NCBI GenBank assembly: GCA_026394375.1
Contig: JAPKYJ010000004.1
Location: 1-64,000 of the forward strand
Reading direction: 5' to 3'
Length of the DNA stretch: 64,000 nucleotides
DNA from: Methanomassiliicoccales archaeon
GTDB taxonomy: Archaea; Thermoplasmatota; Thermoplasmata; Methanomassiliicoccales; UBA472
Of this stretch, positions 1 to 8,040 are shown piece by piece. Each line of letters begins with the position of its first letter. Position 1 is the stretch's first letter. The notes under the pieces were generated by a model. That model saw only the letters and a program-made list of their open reading frames with translations. It searched no databases and was not told where the DNA came from. Position numbers and translations under genes: made by a program.

Positions 1-201
1 GCAACGGTCTGCGGGAAAGGCATTGGAACGCTCCTGATGGAGTAGGCCGCCGGAGACGCACAATGCGTTCTCCCCTGCCTTGCAAGCAGGAGTCAGCCGA
101 CCGAATGCGCTCCGTTCCCAGAAATGGGCGTCCTTCGCGGAACCGACCGCCAAACGAAAACTGGAAGTGCAAGCCCACGATATTAATCGTGGGTAGCTGA
201 C
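1..201 (+). mobile_element. Right end of a TnpB-family (IS200/IS605-type) element, cut by window start
   Basis: The segment ends in a palindrome at 174-193 (CCCACGAT/ATCGTGGG arms) followed by GTAGCTGAC. The same palindrome-plus-tail layout closes the intact tnpB element at 59996-60024. Positions 1-52 are almost identical to 7601-7652, and the hairpin region 53-104 keeps its folding although its sequence differs. No transposase codons are recognisable. Whether a tnpB gene lies to the left is outside the window. By analogy with known TnpB elements, the stretch upstream of the palindrome would be the omega-RNA scaffold and the guide would start near position 202. Confidence 0.65.
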
Positions 202-272
202 ATACGCCCAACACGCTGGAGAAAGTGATGGATAGAGGGACCGATGGGAGCCACGGCGATGGGGAGAGTGAT

Positions 273-2741
273 ATGAAGGAATATTTGACCATCGCCGGGA
301 TGAGCCAGCTAATGGATGATCAGGAGGAATCCTGGTTCACGCTCACGCTTGATTCGGAAGGGCGGGTGTTCTCCATAAGCAAGACCTTCGACCGGTTCTT
401 CCACCGTCCTTCGTCAGATCTCATCGGGAAGCTATTCAGGGAGCTGGTGGAGGAGGCAGATTGGGGAAGAGTGGAAGAAGCCTTGCGTTCCTTGGGCAGC
501 GGTCCGGAAGAGAACCGTAGGGCTCGAGCGCAGCTCCGTTTGGCAGGCGATGCTCCGGTGCCCTTCGAGCTCAGCTTCGCCCAGCTCACGGACGGCACCG
601 CCACGATAGGGGTCAACGTTCTGGCCAAGATGTCTCACCCCTTCCTGCCCCTAAGAGGGAACGAGATCTCCAAGCAGTTGACCGAGGACCTGATGTCCTC
701 AGCCCAATTGTCAGTGATAGCACTGGATACCGAAGGCAAGGTGCAGGCGGTCAGTCGGGTCACGGAGAGTGAGCTTGGCTATGAGCGAGCTGACCTCGTC
801 GGAAAGCGACTGGCGGAGCTGCTGGTGACCGACAGACTGAGCGAGGATGAGCTGGTCCGGCTCATCGCCATGACCGTGGAGGGCGGAAGGCCGACGGCCA
901 ACATACCGCTCCGGAAGAGGGACGGCACCACCGTCGAGTTCGCCTGGCGGCTCATGCCTCTGGGCGGCGAAGGCGGGAAAACGATGGGTGTGCTCTGCGT
1001 AGGGCACGATACCCTCATGCTCCGGCCCATGGAAGGCGGGGCGGAAGGCATCCAGACCCTGGAGGTCCTGGCCGAGACCTCCACCGACCTGGTGGAATCC
1101 GATGATCTGGCCGACACCATCGATCGGGACCTCGACAAGCTGATAGAGTCCCTGGGCATCGAGTACGCCGTATTCCGGCTGATGGGAGTTGAGAGCAAGC
1201 CCCGGTTGGTCTGCGCGGGGGTCGACTTCAAGGTAGCCAGGAAGCTGCTCGAGTCTCGGGTGGTCGGCTCGGGGCAGCTCTATCGAACCGTGCAGGAGGG
1301 CAAGCCTTTCATCTCCTTGGACCTGAGGAGCGACCCCCGTATCGTGATCGAGGAGCTCGACATCCGTTCATTGGCATGCTTGCCCATCAAGTTCAAGAAG
1401 GAGATCTTCGGCTGCGCGGTGTTCGCTTCCAGCCGAATCAACGGCATCACTCAGAACAAGCTTCCCATCCTCCAGGTCTTCAGCAATCAGGTAGCCATTT
1501 CCGTGCGCAAGGCTCGCCTCAAGCGCGAGCTGCACCTACGCAACAAGGAAAGAGAGATCCTATATGAAACGTCCATGGCGATATCCGGGACGCTGGAGTA
1601 TCCCAAGATCTTAAGCACGATACTGTCCAAGGCCGGGGAGCTGGTGAAGTCGGATAACGCCTACCTATTCACATTGGACAAGAAGACCCGGCGTTTGAAG
1701 TGCATAGCTCACATGTGTGAGTATCCCGAGGCAGTGGAAGGCCTGGAGCTGAAACTGGGGGAGGGCATCACCGGCCTGGTGGCACAGACTGGAAAAGGGA
1801 TTCTCGTGGAACGAGCGGACAAGGACCCGCGCTCGAAACTGGTGGAGGGCACTCCGGACGAGCCTAGTTCGCTCATATCCGTGCCGTTGAAAATGGGCGA
1901 CGATGTATTGGGAGTGGTGACCTTGGAAAGAGTACCGGGAAGCCCGTTCACCTCGGCCGACTACAGCCTAATCGAGATGTTCTCGGTGCAGGCGGCGACG
2001 GCGATCAACAACGCTGTCATGTTCAACCGCATCAATGAGCACGCCTCGGCCCAACAGATGTACACCATCCTGCTGACGCACGACGTGGCCAACTACAACG
2101 TCCCCATCCATGGCTACCTGGAGATGTTGGCCAAGGATCCGAAGCTCGACGACCGCCAGCGCAAGTTCGTGCTTTCCGCCCTGGCGCAGTCGGAGAACAT
2201 CTCCAGCCTCATTGCGGACGTGCGCAAGCTGACCTTGCTCAGATCATTGGAGTCGTCCAGGGACTTCCAGACGCTGGACTTGGTCAAGACGGTGCAAGAA
2301 TGCGTCGATTCGTTGCGCATGAACACCCTCTACGAGGAGATCGAGATACGCTTCCCGGCGCCCCAGCAGAGCGTGCTGGTGCAGGGGGACGCCTTCGTCA
2401 AGGACGTGGTGTACAACCTGCTCAGCAACGCCTGCAAGTACGGTGGTAGGGCGCCGATCGATGTCGAGGTGCGTCCGCACGAAGAGAAGGAGATGACCTT
2501 CTGGCGTCTGGACGTGAAGGACCGGGGGGAGGGGGTTTCGCCCGAGCGCAAGGCGTTCCTGTTCAAACGTTTCGACCAATTCGACGTGGAGTCAGCGGCG
2601 GAAGGGCATGGCATCGGGCTTTCGGTGGTCGCAGCTCTGTCAGAAAGGTTCGGGGGCAGGGTTTGGGTCGAGGACCGGGAATTGGTGGACCAGATAAAAG
2701 GTTCCATGTTCTCGGTCATCTTTCCACAGGTCAAGGTTTAA
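273..2741 (+). CDS. PAS/GAF sensor histidine kinase
   Basis: About 822 residues, predicted cytoplasmic, with no membrane segment seen. Order: PAS (about 20-115), PAS (about 135-250), GAF (about 265-410), GAF (about 425-585), a dimerisation/phosphoacceptor helix and a C-terminal HATPase. The ATPase boxes are clear: NLLSNACKYG (N box), DRGEGVS (G1) and GHGIGLS (G2). The likely phosphoacceptor is the His of LLTHDVANYNVPIHGYLEML, which differs from the usual HExR box. I chose ATG 273 because GGGGAGAG sits just before it; an in-frame ATG at 225 has no such site. A receiver-only response regulator follows 41 bp downstream and is the likely partner. The sensed signal is unknown. Confidence 0.88.
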   Translation: MKEYLTIAGMSQLMDDQEESWFTLTLDSEGRVFSISKTFDRFFHRPSSDLIGKLFRELVEEADWGRVEEALRSLGSGPEENRRARAQLRLAGDAPVPFELSFAQLTDGTATIGVNVLAKMSHPFLPLRGNEISKQLTEDLMSSAQLSVIALDTEGKVQAVSRVTESELGYERADLVGKRLAELLVTDRLSEDELVRLIAMTVEGGRPTANIPLRKRDGTTVEFAWRLMPLGGEGGKTMGVLCVGHDTLMLRPMEGGAEGIQTLEVLAETSTDLVESDDLADTIDRDLDKLIESLGIEYAVFRLMGVESKPRLVCAGVDFKVARKLLESRVVGSGQLYRTVQEGKPFISLDLRSDPRIVIEELDIRSLACLPIKFKKEIFGCAVFASSRINGITQNKLPILQVFSNQVAISVRKARLKRELHLRNKEREILYETSMAISGTLEYPKILSTILSKAGELVKSDNAYLFTLDKKTRRLKCIAHMCEYPEAVEGLELKLGEGITGLVAQTGKGILVERADKDPRSKLVEGTPDEPSSLISVPLKMGDDVLGVVTLERVPGSPFTSADYSLIEMFSVQAATAINNAVMFNRINEHASAQQMYTILLTHDVANYNVPIHGYLEMLAKDPKLDDRQRKFVLSALAQSENISSLIADVRKLTLLRSLESSRDFQTLDLVKTVQECVDSLRMNTLYEEIEIRFPAPQQSVLVQGDAFVKDVVYNLLSNACKYGGRAPIDVEVRPHEEKEMTFWRLDVKDRGEGVSPERKAFLFKRFDQFDVESAAEGHGIGLSVVAALSERFGGRVWVEDRELVDQIKGSMFSVIFPQVKV

Positions 2742-2782
2742 TATGGAGCTATGGCATATCAAAATGAACGGAGGCGAATTGG

Positions 2783-3169
2783 TTGGCTGAGAAGCGCTTA
2801 GTGAGAGTGCTAATGGTCGACGACAACAAGGAACATGTCAATCTATGTTCTGAGTATTTGCCTAAGGACGAGTTCGCCCTCGACCCGGCATATGACGCCA
2901 CCCAGGCTCTGGTCAAACTCAAGGCGAACCAGTATGACATTCTCATCCTGGACTACGCCCTTCCGGACATGAATGGCATAGACCTGATGAAGAAGATCAA
3001 GCCCCTGGGGTTGAAGGTGCCGATGATCTTCGTCTCCGCATACGACGACCCGGACCTGAGCTTCGAGGCCTTGCGAGCGGGCGCCTGCGACTACGTGGTG
3101 AAGACGTTCCAGTACTACGAGAGCCTCAAGGACAGGATCCTCGAGAACCTGGACACGTGCCGGACTTGA
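2783..3169 (+). CDS. Single-domain response regulator (receiver)
   Basis: 128 residues forming one CheY-like receiver and nothing else. The acidic pair is in VLMVDDNKEH, the phosphoacceptor Asp is in LILDYALPDMNG, and the switch Lys is in YVVKTF. The start is TTG at 2783 with GGAGG at 2770-2774. It directly follows the histidine kinase in the same direction, so the two probably form a phosphorelay pair. With no DNA-binding or enzymatic output domain it must act through protein contacts or pass phosphate onward; the target is not evident here. Confidence 0.87.
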   Translation: MAEKRLVRVLMVDDNKEHVNLCSEYLPKDEFALDPAYDATQALVKLKANQYDILILDYALPDMNGIDLMKKIKPLGLKVPMIFVSAYDDPDLSFEALRAGACDYVVKTFQYYESLKDRILENLDTCRT

Positions 3170-3203
3170 CCTCCGAACATTATCGGGAGAGGGGGTTGCG
3201 AGC

Positions 3204-3806
3204 ATGCTGATCGTTGGCCTGCAGGGAAGCCCACGCAAGAACGGCAATTGCGATCTGCTTGTGAACGCCGCGTTGGAAGCTGCCAGGGAGGCGGGCGCGA
3301 AGGTCCTGAAACTGCAGATATCGGACCTGGTCATCCATCTTTGCCAGGCATGCAACGAATGCCTGGAGAGCGGGGAATGCGTGCAGAAGGATGACATGGT
3401 TCGGGTGTACCGTGCCTTGGAGGAGGCGGACGGCCTCATCGTCTGCTCGCCCATATGGTTCTCTGGCCTGAGTTCTCAGACCAAGGTGCTCTTCGACCGC
3501 TGTCAGTGTCTCTGGGTCAGGGGCGAGGTCCTTCACCGGCCATTGGCGGGAGGGAGGTCGAGATTGGGTGCGTTCATCTCCGTGGGCGGGGATGAGAAGG
3601 CGGTCTTTCGCAATGCTCTCTCCGAATCGCGGGCGTTCTTCAATGCTTTGGGCTACCGTCCTATGGAGGAATTGCTGTTCGCGGGAATGGAACGGAAAGG
3701 AAGCGTACGCGAGCACCCGACCGCTCTCGGCCAGGCCCGAGAGCTGGGCCGCAAGATGGTCGGCGAGATCAGAGCCTCAAGGCCGGCAGGGGAAAGCCCG
3801 GTCTAG
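3204..3806 (+). CDS. NADPH-dependent FMN reductase / iron-sulfur flavoprotein family
   Basis: 200 residues. The flavodoxin-like FMN site is at the N-terminus (GLQGSPRKNGNCDLL). A compact cysteine motif at about residues 49-60 (CQACNECLESGEC) matches the [4Fe-4S]-binding insert of archaeal iron-sulfur flavoproteins. SPIWFSGLSSQTK is the second flavin-contact loop. Such proteins move electrons between ferredoxin and small acceptors or oxygen species. A GGGAGAGGGGG-type Shine-Dalgarno lies upstream of ATG 3204. The last 30 bp overlap the convergent PrsW-like gene. It is one of three paralogues in the window (also 9145 and 36653). Confidence 0.82.
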   Translation: MLIVGLQGSPRKNGNCDLLVNAALEAAREAGAKVLKLQISDLVIHLCQACNECLESGECVQKDDMVRVYRALEEADGLIVCSPIWFSGLSSQTKVLFDRCQCLWVRGEVLHRPLAGGRSRLGAFISVGGDEKAVFRNALSESRAFFNALGYRPMEELLFAGMERKGSVREHPTALGQARELGRKMVGEIRASRPAGESPV

Positions 3807-4556
3807 TTCCACTATCCGCCTGCGCAGGAGCGCGAAAGCGGTGGTCGCCAGAACGAAGGCCATTACCAGACCTAGAAGGGCGAGCTCGCCTTGGTACTGC
3901 GGGACTATTTCCCCCAGGATGGCGAAGAGGTTGAAGGCCCCGTGGAGCAGCATGGCCGCCAGCAGGTAGGGGAGCCAGCTCTTGTTCTGACCGTACGAAC
4001 CAAGCACCCTCGCCCGCGCAATGCCATAGCCAAGTATCCCGGTGGCACTGGCGTGGAGAATGGTGGACGTCAGTGCCCTGATCACCGCCGTCAAGACGAA
4101 CTCCTCAACGCCCCCGGAAAGCGCGTTCAGCAGGTAGAGTATGTTCTCAGAGGCGGCGAATCCCAGGCCCGCGGCCGCTCCGTAGACCAAACCGTTCTCG
4201 ATCTCCGTCAGCCGACCATGCACCGAGAACACACCCAGACCTTTGGAGATCTCCTCCACCACAGGGGCGATGATGACCGCCAGGAGGAAGACCTGCAAGG
4301 TGGGGTCGTATGGTCGGAAGTTCCAAAAGCCCCGAGCCAACGGGCTGCCAGAGGAATAGAGAAGGGCCATGATCACGCTTTCCAGAATGAAAGCGAGGGC
4401 CACGGACACGCTGGCGCCGAACAGAAAGACGCCCAGCACCGCGGAATATGGCTCCCGTTGACAGACCTCCTTGTTCCTCACCCAGATCATGTAGAGGAGC
4501 GGTGGCACCACAGCGGCCAGGAGCACAAGGACGAACCAAACGAGCGAGTCCAGCAT
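3777..4556 (-). CDS. PrsW-family intramembrane metalloprotease
   Basis: 259 residues with about seven or eight membrane segments. The family's motifs are in order: APVVEEISKG (glutamate pair), GLGFAASEN, RALTSTILHASATG and LLHGAFN (metal-ligand histidines). PrsW proteases cut membrane proteins such as anti-sigma factors in bacteria; archaeal substrates are not established. It is convergent with the flavoprotein and lies just upstream of a response-regulator gene on the same strand, but 58 bp separates the two and nothing proves an operon. The family call is firm; the role is not. Confidence 0.82.
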   Translation of the reverse strand: MLDSLVWFVLVLLAAVVPPLLYMIWVRNKEVCQREPYSAVLGVFLFGASVSVALAFILESVIMALLYSSGSPLARGFWNFRPYDPTLQVFLLAVIIAPVVEEISKGLGVFSVHGRLTEIENGLVYGAAAGLGFAASENILYLLNALSGGVEEFVLTAVIRALTSTILHASATGILGYGIARARVLGSYGQNKSWLPYLLAAMLLHGAFNLFAILGEIVPQYQGELALLGLVMAFVLATTAFALLRRRIVELDRAFPCRP

Positions 4557-4614
4557 GGCGTGGCTAGTAGTGCACCCCTGGCAATATGAAACTTCTTGAA
4601 GGGGTCCGGCGGCA

Positions 4615-6279
4615 TTAGTCGGATCGGGAACGATGAATGACGACCCGGCAGCAGTCGTCCCGGTTCGCTAGGCTTTGGCTGATCGTTACCCTAGCGTTTC
4701 CCCAGGCGCGTTGCGCGAAGGCGGCCGAGAGCGCCTTGGTGAAGGCGCACGTGCCGGGGTTCCGAAGCTCTTCGTTGTGCCACGGGCATCGGTGCCCGAT
4801 CACCATCACACCATTCCCATTGGCCTGGAACTCGAATTGGCCGCCCAGCTCGTTGAAGAAACCCGCCACCGCCTGCCCCATCTTCTCCGATGTCACCGCC
4901 TCTCCAGTGGAGAAGTATCGATCGAACAGGGCGTCCCCCAGCCTGCTCGTCAGCATGGGGATCTGGGAATCACGCTCTTCCCCGCTCACGTCTCTCCCCA
5001 ACGCCAGAGGCACCAACCTCATGATCAGTTCCTTGGCGTCGTTCTGGGCCGAGCTCACGGCCTTCTCTCGGAGATCGCTCTCTCTCCTTTTGCGGTCTGA
5101 GATGTCGCGGGACATCGAGGCTATGCCTATGATCTTGCCGCCTGGATCGCGAACGGGCGAGTACCCCACCTCCACGTCGACCAGGGTACCGTCCCGGCGG
5201 GTGCGCATCGTCTCTAGGTTCGATACTTGCTCCCCATTGGCCACCCGGACCATGATGGCCCTCATCTCCTCCAGCTGGTCGTCGGGCACGATGAGCAGGT
5301 AGCGTCCGATGGCCTCCTTCTCGCCATAGCCATAGAGCGAGGCGGCGGCCGGGTTCCAGCTCCTTACCGCTCCATCGAGAGCATAGGTCACCACCGCATC
5401 CGGAGCGTTCTCGATCAAGCCCTCTAGGTAGGCTCTCTTCTCCTCGCCCCGAAGGAAGGCCACGGAGTTGAAGATGGACGATCCGGCCTGGGCGCCCACG
5501 ATGGAGAGCAGCCGTTTGTCCTCATCGTCGAAGCGACGGCCTCCTTTGACGATGATGACCATGATGCCCACTGGTCTGTCGTTGTAGACGAGCGGCACGG
5601 AGGCCCAAGAAGAAGCGGAATGGCCGTTGCTCTCGCCCGCAGCGAAGGAAACACTGGAACGAGCTGCCTCTTTGGCGATCGGATGGTCAGCGCCCAGGAT
5701 CGAGAAGTCACTGAGGAATTTTTTCGTGACCCCGGAATGCTGCTTCAAGGCCCATTCCTCTCCATTCCTGAGGTAGATCGCTCCCGAGTCGGCATGGAAG
5801 TAGTTCATGGTGACGAACAGTAGCTGTTTGAGGATGAGGTCCACGTCCATGGTGCGGGAAACCTGGCTCGTGATATTGTTCAGGTACTTCAGCTGGTCAA
5901 GCATGCGGCGGTTCTCCACTTTCAGACGTTGATGCTCAAGCGCCCCATCGATGGATTCGAGCAGCTGGCCGAGCTTGAAAGGCTTGGGAATGTAGTCGTA
6001 GATGTGCTTCCTCAGTCCCTCGATGGCAGTGGACAAGGTGGCATGTCCCGTGACCAGGATGACCTCGGTGTCCGGGGAAATCGCGTTGATCCGCTCCAGC
6101 AATTTGGTGCCGTCGATGTCGGGTAGGCCGATGTCGAGGATGACGATGTTGTGGAAGCCTGCCACCACCGCCTTCAGACCTTCCGTTCCCGTGGCAACCG
6201 CGGAGGAGTCGAAACCGCGCTCGCGCAGCAGCTCGGTAAGAACGTTGCGGATGCCCACCTCGTCATCGATTATGAGCAC
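4615..6279 (-). CDS. Response regulator with GAF, PAS and C-terminal methanogen-type output domain
   Basis: 554 residues. Receiver at 1-120 (LIIDDE, phosphoacceptor Asp49 in ILDIGLPDIDG, Lys in IPKPFK), a coiled linker, GAF about 145-275, PAS about 285-400 (YGYGEKEAIGR), then a 150-residue C-terminal domain. That domain carries HRCPWHNEELRNPGTCAFTK and a late DDCCRVV. It resembles the domain I know as MetOD1 (methanogen output domain 1), which combines Cys/His metal-ligand candidates with a small-molecule-type fold; this assignment is from memory of the motif. The start is GTG 6279; a stop lies seven codons upstream in frame. No kinase or DNA-binding domain is present. Confidence 0.8.
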   Translation of the reverse strand: MLIIDDEVGIRNVLTELLRERGFDSSAVATGTEGLKAVVAGFHNIVILDIGLPDIDGTKLLERINAISPDTEVILVTGHATLSTAIEGLRKHIYDYIPKPFKLGQLLESIDGALEHQRLKVENRRMLDQLKYLNNITSQVSRTMDVDLILKQLLFVTMNYFHADSGAIYLRNGEEWALKQHSGVTKKFLSDFSILGADHPIAKEAARSSVSFAAGESNGHSASSWASVPLVYNDRPVGIMVIIVKGGRRFDDEDKRLLSIVGAQAGSSIFNSVAFLRGEEKRAYLEGLIENAPDAVVTYALDGAVRSWNPAAASLYGYGEKEAIGRYLLIVPDDQLEEMRAIMVRVANGEQVSNLETMRTRRDGTLVDVEVGYSPVRDPGGKIIGIASMSRDISDRKRRESDLREKAVSSAQNDAKELIMRLVPLALGRDVSGEERDSQIPMLTSRLGDALFDRYFSTGEAVTSEKMGQAVAGFFNELGGQFEFQANGNGVMVIGHRCPWHNEELRNPGTCAFTKALSAAFAQRAWGNARVTISQSLANRDDCCRVVIHRSRSD

Positions 6280-6484
6280 TTTCGGCTGCAGACTGCCTCA
6301 CCCTTCCTGCCAGCTATCGCTGTTCGCCATCGTTCGTCACCATCGAACCCCCCCCCTCGCCTCTGCTATCGGGAAGCTCGTTTGCCCCATGATGATGAGC
6401 CAATGCCCGCTAATTAAGTTCACCTCGACATTCTCAGGGATTCGCTGCGACCTCGGGCCATCGAGCAGTCCTGCCGCTCAAGGC

Positions 6485-6515
6485 AAAGAAAAATGAAGAA
6501 AAGGAAAGGGATTTG
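6485..6515 (-). terminator. T-rich terminator candidate after the UreI-like gene
   Basis: Read on the minus strand, the 40 bp after the stop of the 6529-7236 gene is a pyrimidine/T-rich run (CCCTTTCCTTTTCTTC, then TTTTTC). Archaeal intrinsic termination favours such tracts without a hairpin. The rest of the gap 6280-6528 shows no gene. Confidence 0.4.
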
Positions 6516-6528
6516 ATTTGCTGCCGGC

Positions 6529-7236
6529 TCACCAGAATATCATCTTTGCCGGACCCTTCTTGTAGCTCCAGTACATCATCACGAAGTTGGCCACGCCAAC
6601 GATGATCCACAACAGAGCCCAGGTCGGGTAGGTACCGTCCACGTTGTGTCCGAAAGCGTCCTGAGCGTTGACGACCGCCTGCAGCGGACCGTGTAGCCCG
6701 CCGTAGAAGATCATGAACCACCAGGCCACGAACAGCGACAGGATCAGGTCCACCTGCAGGATCTTCGCGGAGATCTTGCCATGGATGACCAGGCCCCAGG
6801 CCGTCGCGAGGACACCAAAGACCGCCAGCCCAAGGCAGGCGTCCCACGGGAATCCAGCATTCGCCACGAAGGGCAGCATCACGAACTGCGTGAATCCGCC
6901 AAAGATCGCGGCATCTCCAATCGGTCTCCAGTCCCATCCCTTCATCGCAACGATAGCCGTGCCCAGGAACAAGAAGCCGTACAGACCGCCCGCGATAGCG
7001 AGTATCGCGAAGCCGTCGGTCCCAGGGGTCCAGACCAAGAACCACGAGAGCCCGATGAGACCAATCGCCGCGGCCAACGAGCCCATGGCTCCGATGGCCT
7101 GCTCGGGGATTATGTCCTCAGGCTTCGTTTTCTTGCTCCACCACCCGGGGCAGGCCCTTGCACCACTGCAATACAAAATCCAGTGGCACAATCCATAGAC
7201 TAGGCCAATCATTGCGAATGCTACTGCATTCACCAT
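6529..7236 (-). CDS. Multi-spanning membrane protein, UreI/AmiS-like
   Basis: 235 residues, Trp- and Gly-rich, with about seven hydrophobic helices. The stretch FLFLGTAIVAMKGWDWRP resembles the region of UreI/AmiS urea/amide channels that has a GxDWRP motif, and the C-terminal WALLWIIVGVANF also fits. An insertion near residues 30-45 (ARACPGWWSKKTKPED) is not typical. If the assignment holds it would let a small neutral solute such as urea, an amide or a short acid through the membrane. No urease or amidase gene is nearby. SD GGGGG precedes ATG 7236. Confidence 0.5.
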   Translation of the reverse strand: MVNAVAFAMIGLVYGLCHWILYCSGARACPGWWSKKTKPEDIIPEQAIGAMGSLAAAIGLIGLSWFLVWTPGTDGFAILAIAGGLYGFLFLGTAIVAMKGWDWRPIGDAAIFGGFTQFVMLPFVANAGFPWDACLGLAVFGVLATAWGLVIHGKISAKILQVDLILSLFVAWWFMIFYGGLHGPLQAVVNAQDAFGHNVDGTYPTWALLWIIVGVANFVMMYWSYKKGPAKMIFW

Positions 7237-7299
7237 AGTCTTTCCCCCTTAGTAGTCCGTCCTTTGGACGGTCTCCTTAGAGAAGAAACTCCTGGTTGC

Positions 7300-7339
7300 G
7301 TATATATAAGTAGCGTTAAATTGCTTTAGTAGCGTTAAA
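7300..7339 (-). promoter_or_regulatory. TATA box and tandem 12-bp repeats upstream of the UreI-like gene
   Basis: On the minus strand TTATATATAC at 7300-7309 is a strong TATA box and predicts a start near 7279, about 43 nt before ATG 7236. Just upstream the 12-mer AGTAGCGTTAAA occurs at 7309-7320 and again at 7328-7339, 19 bp apart (nearly two helical turns). The position suggests a regulator site touching the TATA/BRE region. Confidence 0.55.
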
Positions 7340-7427
7340 AGCCAGTATGCTGAAGATTGCGCCTGCAAAAGACGATTCATTGGTCCAGAATCATAATACG
7401 CGCATTAGTAGATGGGTCGCCAGAAAA

Positions 7428-7771
7428 CCCACGAACTTTAGTCGTACGATGAATGACGACAATCTTAAACATCAGACGACCATGCATAGTACCAGGAAGT
7501 TTCCAGACACCTCGCAAGGGGTAAGGCACTCTCCGCCTGGGAGAGAAAGACCGCTGAAGCTCTGGGCTAAAACTTCATCGCTCCATCGGGCACGAGACTG
7601 GCAACGGTCTGCGGGAAAGGCATTGGAACGCTCCCGATGGAGTAGGCCGCCGTGGCAGATGCCACCCTGCTTTGCAAGCAGGAGTCAGCCGACCAAATGT
7701 AGCGTGCCGTGACACCTTGGATAAGGCCGAGCACAGTTACAAGCCCTCGATCTTGATCGTGGGTAGCTGAC
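7428..7771 (+). mobile_element. tnpB-less derivative (MITE/PATE-like) of a TnpB-family element
   Basis: Left-end-like hairpin at 7428-7448 (CCCACGA...TCGTACG), resembling the left end of the intact element at 58809-58829, then ATGAATGACG at 7449, like the first codons of tnpB. The right end is at 7744-7771 (palindrome, then GTAGCTGAC), as in copy 1 and the intact element. Only about 340 bp separates the ends and no RuvC-type codons remain. The internal 3' part matches copy 1 at 1-201. I read it as an internally deleted element that kept both ends and its RNA-coding 3' part. Confidence 0.55.
7581..7771 (+). ncRNA. Candidate orphan omega-RNA (TnpB guide RNA scaffold)
   Basis: Possible helices in order: CTCCATCGGG (7581-7590) with CCCGATGGAG (7633-7642), 10 bp; GTGGC/GCCAC at 7652-7665; CCTGCT/AGCAGG at 7666-7682; then the terminal palindrome 7744-7763. 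The element at position 1 has the same order, but its second hairpin is GGAGACGCA with TGCGTTCTCC, different bases with pairing kept. That supports a selected RNA rather than coding sequence. Length and position against the right end fit omega-RNAs of TnpB systems, in which the guide lies just past the end (about 7772 on). Transcription is not shown. Confidence 0.5.
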
Positions 7772-8040
7772 CATACACTAGACTTTTCCTGATCGAGTTA
7801 CGAACGACGGAGGACCCTCCAGCATCGGGATTCGTTTGTGCGTTGAGCGATCATTTCCGCTAGTAGTCCTGCTATCTGGATAACTTCGAACGATGCGGAC
7901 GGCGTATCCTCCACGAGGTGTTATCATCCGCCCGCAGGGAGGCATGAGTCGCAGGGCGAGACGACCGCCGCGAAGGATTGAGGATGGCTTAATGTTTGTA
8001 AATCAGAACGAGGAGCCGGTAGGAAAAGGTCTATTCGGAA
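7772..8040. other. Intergenic, no gene recognised
   Basis: About 270 bp between the mobile element and the end of the HisA-like gene. It holds short self-complementary bits (GGAGGACCCTCC near 7810) but no credible reading frame, tRNA or repeat. Confidence 0.5.

Noticed and set aside
7634-7645. Shared TAG in both element copies as a pyrrolysine codon within a tnpB end
   Set aside because: No tnpB-like codons precede or follow it in frame in copy 2, and another stop lies upstream. RNA conservation explains it.
7347-7712. 121-codon frame across the tnpB-less element
   Set aside because: It has no protein-like features, lacks a ribosome site, and covers the region where RNA helices explain the conservation better.
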